In this document: in pieces, positions 56,001 through 64,000 of the stretch
How the letters are laid out: each line of letters opens with the position of its first letter
Position numbering within the stretch: position 1 is the stretch's first letter
Source of the DNA: Rhipidocladum racemiflorum
Lineage: Eukaryota > Streptophyta > Magnoliopsida > Poales > Poaceae
Reading direction: 5' to 3'
Length of the DNA: 64,000 nt
NCBI GenBank assembly: GCA_036346355.1
Contig: CM070590.1
Location: 43,867,749-43,931,748, forward strand
Made by a program: the position numbers and the translations under genes
Notes under the pieces: model-generated
The model's database searches: none
Seen by the model: the letters and a program-made list of their open reading frames with translations, nothing else
Told to the model about the DNA's origin: nothing

Positions 56001-56396
56001 ATGTTTACGGCATTTACAGTTCAGCTGTTTTGATACCTAAATCACAAATTAGAATTTGTTGGATAGGTCTTGCAACTAAATAAATTACATACTGTTCTCC
56101 ATTTCTATTATCTTTGTGTTTGATTTAGTTTGTGCTGTTCATCCTTAAATTTTCTCAATCAGATCCACAGAAGTCTATCCCAAGTATATCTGTCATTGGA
56201 CTGAATGGTGTTATGCTATGGCATCATGGTATGAATACAATACAATAATGCTTTTCAATTTTCTTACCAGAAAGTCTTTCAGTTAGTGACACTTTTGGAC
56301 CAGTACTAAAGTGAGGGCTTGTTCTCAGAGGAATATATTAGCTCCGAAAATCTCAAAGAAAGCATCGAGAAAGCTTGGGCCGCCCTTCATCTGCAG
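50005..56396 (+). CDS. UBX-domain protein, PUX11-like, N-terminal part (spliced; 3' end not in window)
   Basis: Five coding exons with GT-AG introns join in one open frame of 123 codons: 50005-50104 (ATG 50005), 54917-54969, 55073-55154, 56163-56228, 56329-56396. Key pieces: MERTMNSLTCKGSIPDAI, KKLFVVYLSGEDETSSSLEQ, EVMGRCCIFLHLKQGNVDAL, SIPSISVIGLNGVMLW and SSENLKESIEKAWAALHLQ. This pattern (small thioredoxin-like/UAS fold starting KGSIPxAI, later KQGNVDA and QKSIPS) is what I recognise as the N-terminus of plant PUX11-type proteins, which adapt Cdc48/p97 through a C-terminal UBX domain. Exon 6 ends on a good donor (CAG|GTATGC), but no UBX exon is visible downstream. A retroelement lies from 57048. 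The gene is truncated or has a very long intron. Introns 1 and 2 contain MITEs and other elements. Confidence 0.75.
50105..51105 (+). other. Intron 2, first part
   Basis: AT-rich intronic sequence after donor CAG|GTGAGT. No other feature recognised. Confidence 0.5.
51106..52147. mobile_element. hAT-like non-autonomous element in intron 2
   Basis: Imperfect terminal inverted repeats: left AAGGTTATTTAAC...AAACG (from 51107), right (inverted) AAGGTTATTAGAAC...TTTAAACG (to 52146). Flanks TGCCTGAT (51098-51105) and TGCCAGAT (52148-52155) look like an 8-bp target duplication with one mismatch, as for hAT. Inside are a 41-bp tandem duplication (51459-51540) and a GC-rich, CpG-rich block (51640-51960). 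Confidence 0.55.
52156..53119. other. Intron 2, unassigned sequence
   Basis: AT-rich, no credible ORF. An A-rich tract is at 52417-52435. Confidence 0.4.
53120..53818 (-). CDS. Orphan 232-codon ORF in a decayed retroelement
   Basis: Uninterrupted minus-strand frame starting MEMEHLMSHGYIMKQRYLWH and ending ALSKIWGTS, in otherwise stop-rich AT-rich DNA. Cys, Tyr and Thr content looks like a folded protein, but I recognise no domain. Further along on the same strand (54450-54270), a Gag-like stretch is readable (YKQELLHHLESIAQGPKSV, DYFHELSSALSRIGI), so the ORF probably belongs to an old retroelement inserted in intron 2 of the host gene, antisense to it. It is a candidate coding sequence only. 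Confidence 0.35.
   Translation of the reverse strand: MEMEHLMSHGYIMKQRYLWHLHQLRETLKVTSMVVVRQETVSNCENFYAQLETPHSEFNMLNLNNVDLITRKVLTRISPNDSLYYVIFNDTLELSSVIEKVSKIACTKSLVSTYTYGYKFNLIGNYGVDNRFLVYRMCITYDKLAKLELHVLDKPSFVLCLSNHSTVVEPCKGSKKISPILGRFDVVLSTTCVYAGLLKWRSTFLVRGNDMECMHAGSTVVLTALSKIWGTS
53819..54590 (-). mobile_element. Decayed retroelement, gag-like remnant
   Basis: Minus-strand reading near 54450-54270 gives a Gag-like stretch (QELLHHLESIAQGPKS). A 41-bp direct tandem duplication (TCACTTGACCTATTATTTAC...) lies at 53982-54063. No LTR ends were found. Confidence 0.4.
54592..54841. mobile_element. Stowaway MITE in intron 2
   Basis: Ends CCCTCCAGTCACAAAAAGAA and, inverted, CTCCCTCCAATCACAAAAGA, with TA target duplications (54590-54591 and 54842-54843). 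250 bp, ending 75 bp before the next exon. Confidence 0.88.
55155..56162 (+). other. Intron 4 of the UBX-like gene
   Basis: Between donor TCT|GTATCC and acceptor ATCAG|ATCC. Repetitive-looking segments (55320-55450 and 55640-55960) have no identifiable ends. Confidence 0.5.
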
Positions 56397-56557
56397 GTAT
56401 GCACCATACAATACCCAGATCATTTGTTTTATTTTGTGCAATCCCGTTCCATAGAAGTTTTTCAGTTTTCACAATGTTAAGTTTCTTTTCTTCTAGTATT
56501 TTGGACCATTATTTGGGTAGGATAATTCCAGCTGATACTTGAATCATGTATGACTCT

Positions 56558-56757
56558 GTCCATCTCTAGTTCACCCTTGTCCAATATATGGTTTTTGTGT
56601 ATCCCAAGTCTGGAACTTCCCACATGACTTTGCAGTCACGTGTGTTCTTTGTTTGTAGTCCATCTCTAGTTTTCCCTTGTCCAATATATGGTTTTTGTGT
56701 ATCCCAAGTCTGGAACTTCCCACATGACTTTCCAGTCACGTGTGTTCTTTGTTTGTG
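56558..56757 (+). repeat. 100-bp tandem duplication
   Basis: 56558-56657 and 56658-56757 are nearly identical (GTCCATCTCTAGTT...TTTGTTTGT). It lies downstream of the last visible exon of the UBX-like gene. Confidence 0.9.
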
Positions 56758-57047
56758 GCGGCTTCACGAAGGAGTTGTTGTAACTTCAATGAGTAACCAC
56801 ACTTACCTCTACGGTTCTAGTGCTATTTGGGTCTAACAAGTTAATATGCCATGATAAATTGAAATCTTATGTGTCAAACTGACACCAGTTTCGAAGAACA
56901 AATTTGTAGTGTGGTGATGATTGCCTGAATTCCAAGATTACGTGAGCTGTGTTGGCACCAATGTTTTAAATAGCGAAGCGTGTATCGGAAGCATAGCAGC
57001 AAAGTGTTTTCATAGTGGATTAGATAGCATTGAAATAGTGGGTGCAT

Positions 57048-58391
57048 TGTAAAAACCCACCTGTTTTTACCTATAATAAATTGAGATGTCAGTGCCGTCT
57101 GACTATCTTCCGTTAAAGGATCAATGGGGCCAACTCAAAATTTACTATTCTTGACCTCAGGAATCCCAAAGATCTGACTGTAGTATCAATCTCTACTCGA
57201 CTCATCATCCTAACTAAATAAAACAATATCTATTTCTACGTTTTCGTGCAATGAATAATTAGGAGAATATTTAAATCACCATAAGCACTATTATGAGACC
57301 AATATTATAAATCAAACGAGCTCAAACACTAATCACTGAACCATATAAAAGGTGAGCAAATCATTCAGCACCCCAGTGCCATGACCAATGGTAAAACTCG
57401 AGTGTCTATACAGTAGGAAGTACAAGTACAAGCATGCACTAGTCCATCATCTCATCAGCAACATGCTTTAGTGTTAATACATACCAACTAAAATAAATAA
57501 TCTAACTTCTTTAGCTAATAACTTACTTTGATCCATTAATAAACAATAGCATTTCCGTTAGTACTCTAAAACACATTAATTCATCTTATTCAACACAACC
57601 AAAATACGGAGTCTCATCCACATAATTAAAACTTCCAACTTATGCACCTTTATTTACGGGCAGCACAAGTGAATACAATCCCTTCATAATACATAATTTT
57701 AGTACAGTCCTTTGATAAAATATAATTATATTTCAGTCCATAAATATTTCCAGAAGTCACAAAGAAAAGACCTTATCACATCCACATGATTAACATTCAA
57801 CCTAAATAGTATTACTCAAGAATATCACATTCGTCCAAATATATCCATAATACCCAAGAGGTGAAACAAATCAAAAGATTACAGTAATATGCATTAGAGT
57901 TTACATTTCTGCCCCTCAAACCGACTTGCTGTGCTCAAAACCAGTGTACACACCAGCCAGCCAAGCCTGTCCAATCAGCCAGCTAACAGCTGACTCACTC
58001 AACCCCCTCCTATGACACCTATGCATAATTTAATAAAAAAGAGGAGGGCAGGTGGCAAGCTTTGAGCTTGCATGCTCTCCACCTGCGCACCCTCGTCCCA
58101 TACAGCCCTAAGGAAGCAGGCGGTGTAGTCTATGAGACCATGACTTGTGGAGTCAAAGACCATCAGGATGGAGGCGCTAGAGTTCTATATCTGGATAAGC
58201 GGGCCGTGTAGTCTACACCGTAGTCAGACCTAAGGAAGCACTATATGTGTTATATGAATAAGGCATCGTCTACTAAACGGTGAAGTTATTTTGGCGCATG
58301 CCGCTATTTTCCTTAGCTGATCCTGGCGCAACTCTGTTCTGCGACGGTCTCCGCCGTGTTTGACCTGGTCGGGCATGGTGGGGGCGTCACA
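57048..58391 (+). repeat. 5' LTR of the non-autonomous element
   Basis: 1344 bp. The 3' part contains CGACGGTCTCCGCCGTG and ends GGGGGCGTCACA, a form seen in other grass gypsy LTRs. Confidence 0.8.
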
Positions 58392-58400
58392 GAATAAAGA

Positions 58401-58412
58401 TGGTATCAGAGC
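58401..58412 (+). other. Primer-binding site
   Basis: TGGTATCAGAGC, nine bases after the LTR end; initiator tRNA-Met type. Confidence 0.92.
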
Positions 58413-60695
58413 GAATCTATGGGAACAAGCATGTGCCTTAGGTAGAGACTGTATCAGTATTAAGAAAGTTTGATAATCTTCTCTCATCTCAAATATTCAT
58501 CCTCTTCTCATCTAAAAACATTCTATTCTTCGTCAACTCAGAATTAACTTACTTCTCTTAACAAGAAGAGTTTCATTTCTAAAGTAGCCTCTTATCTAGT
58601 AGTCTCTCTCTACTTACCTAAAAATCTTTTCTTAACTAAAGACACCCTACTGATATAAAGCATAACCAAAAATACTTCTTTAGACAAATACCCTTTAACA
58701 ATCCTAATTGCAAACCCTGTTCCTACAAAAAAGGAGGTATAAAATTTTAGGAAGTGACCAGAAAATTAGGATTTTGTATGCTCTTTAGTTTAACCCTAAA
58801 TTGCCTTTGGAAAACTTACCCCACCCATCTATATTGTTCCATCGGATAAATTGGTTGTGAATTTATTTACATCAGTTGTTTTGCTTATTAGAAATTGATC
58901 ACTTAGGTATGCCACCCGAAATTGGTAACATTCGTTGGATCACTGGTTATACCATAAGGTAAAGTACATAATACCAACCTAGCCATATTCTACACCTAAC
59001 ATAGGCTAGTATCTACTAATTCAAGCTAGCCACTATATTAACTAGATAAAACAAGTAGTACCCCTCAGTCCATATAATCATTTCCCGTTTATAACCAATC
59101 TCAACTTCTATTTCAGACCCTTTTTCCATCATCAGTATACACTCCTATTCTTGTTTCTCGCTTCAGTCACATATGTATACCACCATATCTGCACTCCATT
59201 CTCACCACCCCATTTACCTTACTTACCTAATAAGGCATCATATCATTTTAGCTTAACGGACTATATCTTCACATCCATGTCCTTTCTAGATATCCCTAGT
59301 GGACATTTAAATGCTATAGATCATCAGTCATTATACATCATTCCATGTGTACCATACCATATCTACTACTAATATAATTGGACTTACAACCTCATTTAGT
59401 ACATTCTCCTTTATGACAAAAGAAAACATATATATAAATGCTATGGTTAAGTAAATGCAATCCAATACTCACTTATATATTACAACTCCTACTTATATTC
59501 CGGATTCTACATATCTCATATATACCCTTAGCTCTTCAAGTTACATCCTCGTACCTAAACCATACCCTCCACTTCCTATCCCTTCTACTACCATAATTCA
59601 CCTTCCTTTTTGCTAGTCCAAATTTCTACTTAAGTCATCTTTCCCATTCCCATAACTCATGCTACCTTCAATGCACTCACTATTTCTGAACTTCTCTAAC
59701 CCCCTGATAAGGATGCATATACCCTACCTCCACCCTAACTCCAATTCATCGATATTGATAATGTGAGCCCAAATTTGTCCTAGCCAACCTGGAGTTATAA
59801 ACTTAAGTTGGTACGAACCAACACTCATAGCCTGGTTGCTAAGTAAGTGTTTAGTTACCAGTCATTACACTGAACCTTCTGGTAAACTCGATTATCCTAG
59901 CCATATAATTAATTATGGGTTCTCTAAGAAGTTGATCCTATCAGCCATGACGATAATTAACTAATCAACATAAAATATTATCTTGTCAATGCATTAGCAC
60001 ATAGACTAGATTACGTAGAAAGTGCTAAGAGCTGGCTCCAACCATATCATACTCAAACACCATTGATGTTTTACTATTCTGACCGATAGATGTACTCTTG
60101 ATTTTGACATAATTAGGTAAGCATGATAGACCAACAACACCTAATAATACAACGCATTAAAATATTATCTTTTGATTAGCATGTTCTACTATTTGATGCC
60201 TGATTTGTTGTTTATTCATGTTCCATATACCTTTTTGTGTTATGTGATGCCTAATTGATTGTTTTCATAGCAATAATAATAATAATATAATTTGCTAATT
60301 ATTGGATTACACATGTTGAATGCGATTAGCTAGCAAACATATCCATAACCTGAAATAATATAATAATAATATGCATACCACAACAATTAAACCATGCATT
60401 TTATAGATTGGTCACATAGCATCATACATAGAAAGGTAAAACTCTAGACAGTTAAGATAATTAATGATGAGGATATAAGTCGAACCCTCTATAGTAATAA
60501 TGTTGCTAGCTACACAATTCTTTAACATTGGTCTTTTTCTTTTCTAAATATAGGATGACTTGTCAAAACTTAATATAGAAAAACTTAATTAACTTAATCC
60601 TAGAAGGTTGTAGCCATTAAATCGTGTAAAACCAAGATTGTGCATAGCCAAAAAGCCAAGCCTCGTATCGCCTCCAGTCTAATTGATTGCCTATG
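58413..60695 (+). other. Non-coding interior of the non-autonomous element
   Basis: AT-rich. The longest frames (for example 59151-59372) show no gag, RT or integrase motif. An (AAT)n run is at about 60269-60285. Confidence 0.65.
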
Positions 60696-60715
60696 AAATT
60701 TCGAGGACGAAATTT
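60696..60715 (+). other. Hairpin before the polypurine tract
   Basis: AAATTTCG-AGGA-CGAAATTT: 8-bp perfect stem, 4-nt loop. Same geometry and loop class as 9937-9956, but five stem pairs differ. Confidence 0.7.
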
Positions 60716-60733
60716 TTTTTTAGGAGAGTAGGA
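60716..60733 (+). other. Polypurine-type tract
   Basis: T-run followed by AGGAGAGTAGGA directly before the 3' LTR start. Confidence 0.7.
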
Positions 60734-60883
60734 TGTAAAAACCCACCTGTTTTTACCTATAACAAATTGAGATGTCAGTGTCGTCTGACTATCTTCCGTT
60801 AAAGGATCAATGGGGCCAACTCAAAATTTACTATTCTTGACCCCAGGAGCCCCAAAGATCTGACTGTAGTATCAATCTCTACT
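60734..60883 (+). repeat. Truncated 3' LTR (150 bp)
   Basis: Matches 57048-57197 with few substitutions and no indels, then ends at CTCTACT|GCCTC. Confidence 0.88.
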
Positions 60884-62378
60884 GCCTCTTTTCTTCTTCT
60901 CTTGGCACGTGCAACAACAGGTGCAAAAGCTTTAGCTGTATTGTCCTTCATTCCTCGTGGCATGCATCATAGTAGTGGCACATAGTTAAAGCATTCAATT
61001 CTTGTGTGTAGCTCTAATAAATATTAAAGAGATGAAGCAGTACTCTAAGCGTAAAATGATACTTAACCATCAACCTACAGCAGCAACATAAATCTTTATA
61101 CAAGTGGTAAACCACTATTCTCTATGTATAATTACTTCCAGTTGGTTGTTTGAATGAGGTCATGCTAAAATCAATCACATGTCTGTAACTGATCGCATCC
61201 TGGACAGAAATCAAATGGAGCATGAACTAAACAAGACCACCATTAGCTCAACACACTGTTGACAGTAAAAGTCTAGGTAGTACTTGACTCTACAAATATA
61301 TTCCGGCTAGATTGGAATGAACCTGTATAAGTTCACAAGTGTGGGCAGTGATCACTTAAGAAACATGGACAAATCAACATAATCTCTGGAGTCCTATTTC
61401 CTTTATAGCATGCACAAGCAGTAAATGATAGCTATTCGTAGCATATTAGACCATGAGGTTCTTTACCAATAAATATTATAAACAACTTGAACATATAACA
61501 TGATTTAGGACAATAAACAGATTTCCAACATTTGCATGAGGTATGTCTGTGATCCAGTAGCAATTAGCACATGAGCCTTCATGCATTTCACCTTAATGAT
61601 CAGGGCAGATTTATGCCAAGCATTTTACTTTACTAGTTAGACTGCCATATGGTAGAATAAGAACATGGTGGTTCAGTGCCTAAATACATATATCTTTATT
61701 AGCCATTGCAGAAGACCAACCTAATTGAATCATACACATCTTAATCACAAGAACTCAGAACAAAAGTATGATTGCGCCCATTTTTTTTTACAAACTTCAG
61801 TACACACAGGTTAACTCTCTAGACCTTATATCATCAAATAACTCATGATACACCACACAAGCAAGCACAAATAATTGGCTGTAGATCTATAGTGTGGAAG
61901 AAACCAACCCACAATCATGCTTGTACGTGAACTCAACAGATCCATACCATACAAATACCACAAAGATCACAACTAGAGGGACAGGGTAAATCAAGAGCAT
62001 AATGCAGTGTTAAACCAAGATCCATCAAATAGATGACTGTGACGTAAACAACTTTAACACTCTGAACATAAGCATATCAACAGCAATTACCAACATCATT
62101 CCCTATTTCGGGAATGCAAATATTATCACTCTTTTCCAGCAATTAATTGTTTCAATAAATAATAATGTTCCATTAATCATGTTATACAGGGATCAAACAT
62201 CCAATCCTTGCACACCCTCACAAAAGAACTCAACGCCAGTATATGAAATTCAATGCTAGACACCTTTGAGCTAAAAATCAGATTGGACATAATCACTTCA
62301 CAAAAACTACAACCAGTGTCAGCTAGGCAGATAAATGAAGTAGTGACATGACTGTAATACGAAGGAGGAGGTAGGCAC
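60884..62378. other. Unassigned sequence
   Basis: AT-rich. A 24-codon minus-strand frame (RGMKDNTAKAFAPVVARAKR...) ends exactly at the LTR junction 60884 and might be a cut exon. Otherwise nothing recognised. Confidence 0.35.
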
Positions 62379-63107
62379 TTAGCTCGTAGGTAGATCGGGG
62401 ATGAGTGAAGCCGGTTGTAGCCGAGGTAGTGGTGGCCGAGGAGAGGGCAGCTGGCGCGGTTGGCCACCACGTCCCCTTGGGTGCGCCCCCACCACCGAAG
62501 CTGTGACCGACTGGGCGACCATGACCTAGGGAGGATAAGAGAGGGAGATGAGTAGGGGAGGAGAAGGGAAGAAAATGGAAGAGTAGAGGGATTGCTTACC
62601 TTAGGGACCACCCAATCGGACGAGGAGCCACCGGATATGGTAAGGGGAAACCGGATCTAGGCGGCAGCATGGGATCGGAGAGGAGGCGGCTGAGAATCGT
62701 GTGTGTGGCCTTCTGAAAGGCAGTAATCGGAGAGGAATAGAGGAAAAGGAGAGACGGCAGCGTGGAGATCGGTGGCGGCGCTGCAGAAGAAGGGGAGCCA
62801 GCGCTAGGGCCGACAGAGGCGGCGCCCGCAACAGGGAGAGCCGGGGGGGATTGGACTTGGTGGTGGTGCTCGGTGTCGCGCGCGAGAAAGAGGAGGTAGA
62901 CCGGCGGCGGCGCGACCTAGCAGCAGGGAGAGGGGCGGGGAGCCGGGGAAAAGAAGCAAATGCACAGGAGAGAGATGGGGAGGAGTACGCGCGGCGGCGG
63001 CGCGGAGAGTCGGGGAGAGCAAGAGCCGGCGGTGGCGATGAGCAAGGGTGTTGGCGCTGGAGAGAGAGAGAGAGAAGGGGAGGAGACGCCGGTGGTGTGC
63101 GGCTCAA
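62379..63107 (-). other. Possible minus-strand 5' exons of an unknown transcript
   Basis: The minus strand is CT- and GC-rich (63107-62605), then has a candidate donor CTAAG|GTAAGC near 62601 and a candidate acceptor TCCCTAG|GTCATGG at 62526/62525. From ATG 62522 a 47-codon frame (MVAQSVTASVVGAHPRGRGG...) ends TAA 62379. The composition fits a grass 5' UTR or the leader of a gypsy element. No domain is recognisable. Frames on either strand across 62600-63110 are low-complexity Arg/Pro/Ser readings. Confidence 0.25.
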
Positions 63108-63205
63108 GCGAGGATGATGGCGAGAGCGAGTGAGAGATCGAGGAGGGGATTGGGTGCAGCGGCTGGTGGAGGAGATGAGTGAAGGAGAGAGAGAGAGAGG
63201 AGAGT
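63058..63205. repeat. GA-rich simple-sequence tracts
   Basis: (GA)n at 63060-63074 and 63187-63201, within a purine-rich plus strand. Confidence 0.7.
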
Positions 63206-63379
63206 TAGGTTAGGGTTAGGTTTTAGTATGATGAATGGGCCGGGTTGAGTCAGTATACCGGCCTGGGCAAAATGGGCCGGCCTGGCAAAAAAAAAAATGG
63301 GCCGGGTTGATTATCTTCACCTTTTTCTTGTCTTTCGCGCCGGGACCCCAACCCCAGTGGGGGCCCGGCTCAGCGATTC

Positions 63380-63946
63380 TTAGGTGAAAGGCGGAGTCAT
63401 TACCGGGTTTTGAACATAGAACCATTCGGTGTGCCACCCCCGGTTCGACGACGGCAGCTTCACGTCGATGTAGTCCGCCTTGCGGCCGCCGCGTAGTTGG
63501 ATGGCGAGGACGCCGAGAGGAGCGGCCACGTCTGACTGCAGCCGCGCCAAGAAGTGCCTCCACAGCCCCCAATGGGGCTCGATCCCCAGGAAAGACTCGC
63601 ACAACGTGATGAAAATCGCGATGTGGAGGGCGCCGTTTGGATTCAGATGGTGCACCTCCCCCCGGTAGAAGTGCGGCCGGACGACCAAGCAGGTGGAGCC
63701 CGAACTCAGCAAGACGTAGGAGGCAAGTGCGACGATCTCTCCGTCGCCCGGCGCAGGGGTCGCAGCCCCCGCCGGCACCCTCCACTGCGACTCGTCCCGC
63801 GGAGGAAGGACCCCCATCCTCTCCAACCCGAGGATGCGGCCGGGCGCCAGCGAGCACGGAGGCCACGACATCGCCGAAACCGACGAGGAGGCGAGACGAG
63901 AGGCGAAGCGAGGAGTTTTTCTTACGGTTTTTCTTTGCGAAAGCAC
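63380..63946 (-). pseudogene. Gypsy-type transposon protein fragment (PF04195-like)
   Basis: Minus-strand frame from Met 63946 (or Met 63871, MSWPPCSLAPG), 188 codons, stop TAG 63380-63382. The segment RPHFYRGEVHHLNPNGALHI, FITLCESFLGIEPHWGLWRH and RGGRKADYIDVKLPSSNRGW is typical of the grass 'putative gypsy type transposon' family, the same family as the antisense gene at 37442-40030. Full proteins are several hundred residues with a coiled-coil tail. Here the frame ends soon after WFYVQNP, so it is truncated. It probably marks the antisense gene of another Tat-type element lying to the right. Confidence 0.65.
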
Positions 63947-64000
63947 AAGCGGCGCTTCTCTCTCGCCTCCTCGCCTCTTTTGTAGGCACCAAAGTGAACG

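Larger units (their letters stand above)
57048..60883 (+). mobile_element. Non-autonomous chromovirus-like LTR retrotransposon, 3' LTR truncated
   Basis: 5' LTR 57048-58391 (TGTAAAAACC...GGCGTCACA), primer-binding site 58401-58412, 2.3 kb non-coding interior, hairpin 60696-60715, polypurine-type tract to 60733, then the first 150 bp of the 3' LTR (60734-60883), matching 57048-57197 without gaps. After 60883 the match stops abruptly. No gag or pol motif is present, so it would have depended on another element's proteins. The TGTAA start and AGGAGAGTAGGA tract resemble Tekay-type elements. Confidence 0.85.

Noticed and set aside
62601..63117. Overlapping 138- and 168-codon ORFs on opposite strands
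   Set aside because: Arg/Gly- or Pro/Ser-rich readings of a purine-biased, GC-rich stretch with simple repeats; more likely an untranslated leader.
63216..63992. 258-codon minus-strand ORF overlapping the PF04195-like frame
   Set aside because: The family motifs are in the other frame (63380-63946); this one is an Arg/Gly-rich shadow.

Overview
The window is plant nuclear DNA, almost certainly from a grass (Poaceae), and the repeat families look rice-like. The evidence is stacked LTR retrotransposons, Stowaway-type MITEs, CACGTG-rich GC-biased LTR segments, and a spliced host gene with plant-type introns. No prokaryotic genes, operons or CRISPR arrays are present. About three quarters of the sequence is transposable elements.

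Layout. (1) 1-285 is the 3' tail of a Tekay-type LTR. (2) 646-13414 is a complete Ty3/gypsy chromovirus of the Tekay/Del lineage (RIRE3/RIRE8-like: long LTRs, an extra ORF0 before gag, chromodomain at the pol end), flanked by TSD TAGAT. (3) 13420-14191 is host-like flank with a possible last exon of a broken gene. (4) 14192-44917 is a Ty1/copia element (TSD GATAG) carrying a nest. A dual-RNase-H (Tat-type) gypsy element, 16172-41591, lies inside it. That element is split by a minus-strand SIRE-like copia element, 16468-30089 (TSD CAACC). One LTR of the SIRE-like element contains a solo Tekay LTR, 17286-20745 (TSD CACGC). A further solo LTR, on the minus strand, sits in the Tat element's 3' region, which also encodes two antisense transcription units. 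(5) 44918-48100 holds MITEs and a decayed LTR. (6) 48.2-56.4 kb is a host gene whose five visible coding exons join in frame; it resembles the N-terminal thioredoxin-like part of a plant UBX-domain protein (PUX11-like). Its introns hold MITEs and a hAT-like element. (7) 57048-60883 is a non-autonomous chromovirus-like element with a truncated 3' LTR. (8) 60884-64000 is repetitive sequence ending in a minus-strand gypsy-type (PF04195-like) ORF.

The retroelement proteins are all broken by stops, frameshifts or deletions, so the elements look immobile on their own. The host gene lacks its UBX end within the window.

The most unusual signal is inside the Tekay-type LTRs. Three diverged LTR subfamilies share a two-exon acidic reading frame with the same phase-1 junction and a GC-AG type donor (AG|GCAAG). 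Its intron carries a conserved set of palindromes, some with compensatory changes. Separately, two different elements carry a perfect 8-bp hairpin with an RGGA loop just before the polypurine tract, with covarying stems. I know of no assigned function for either.
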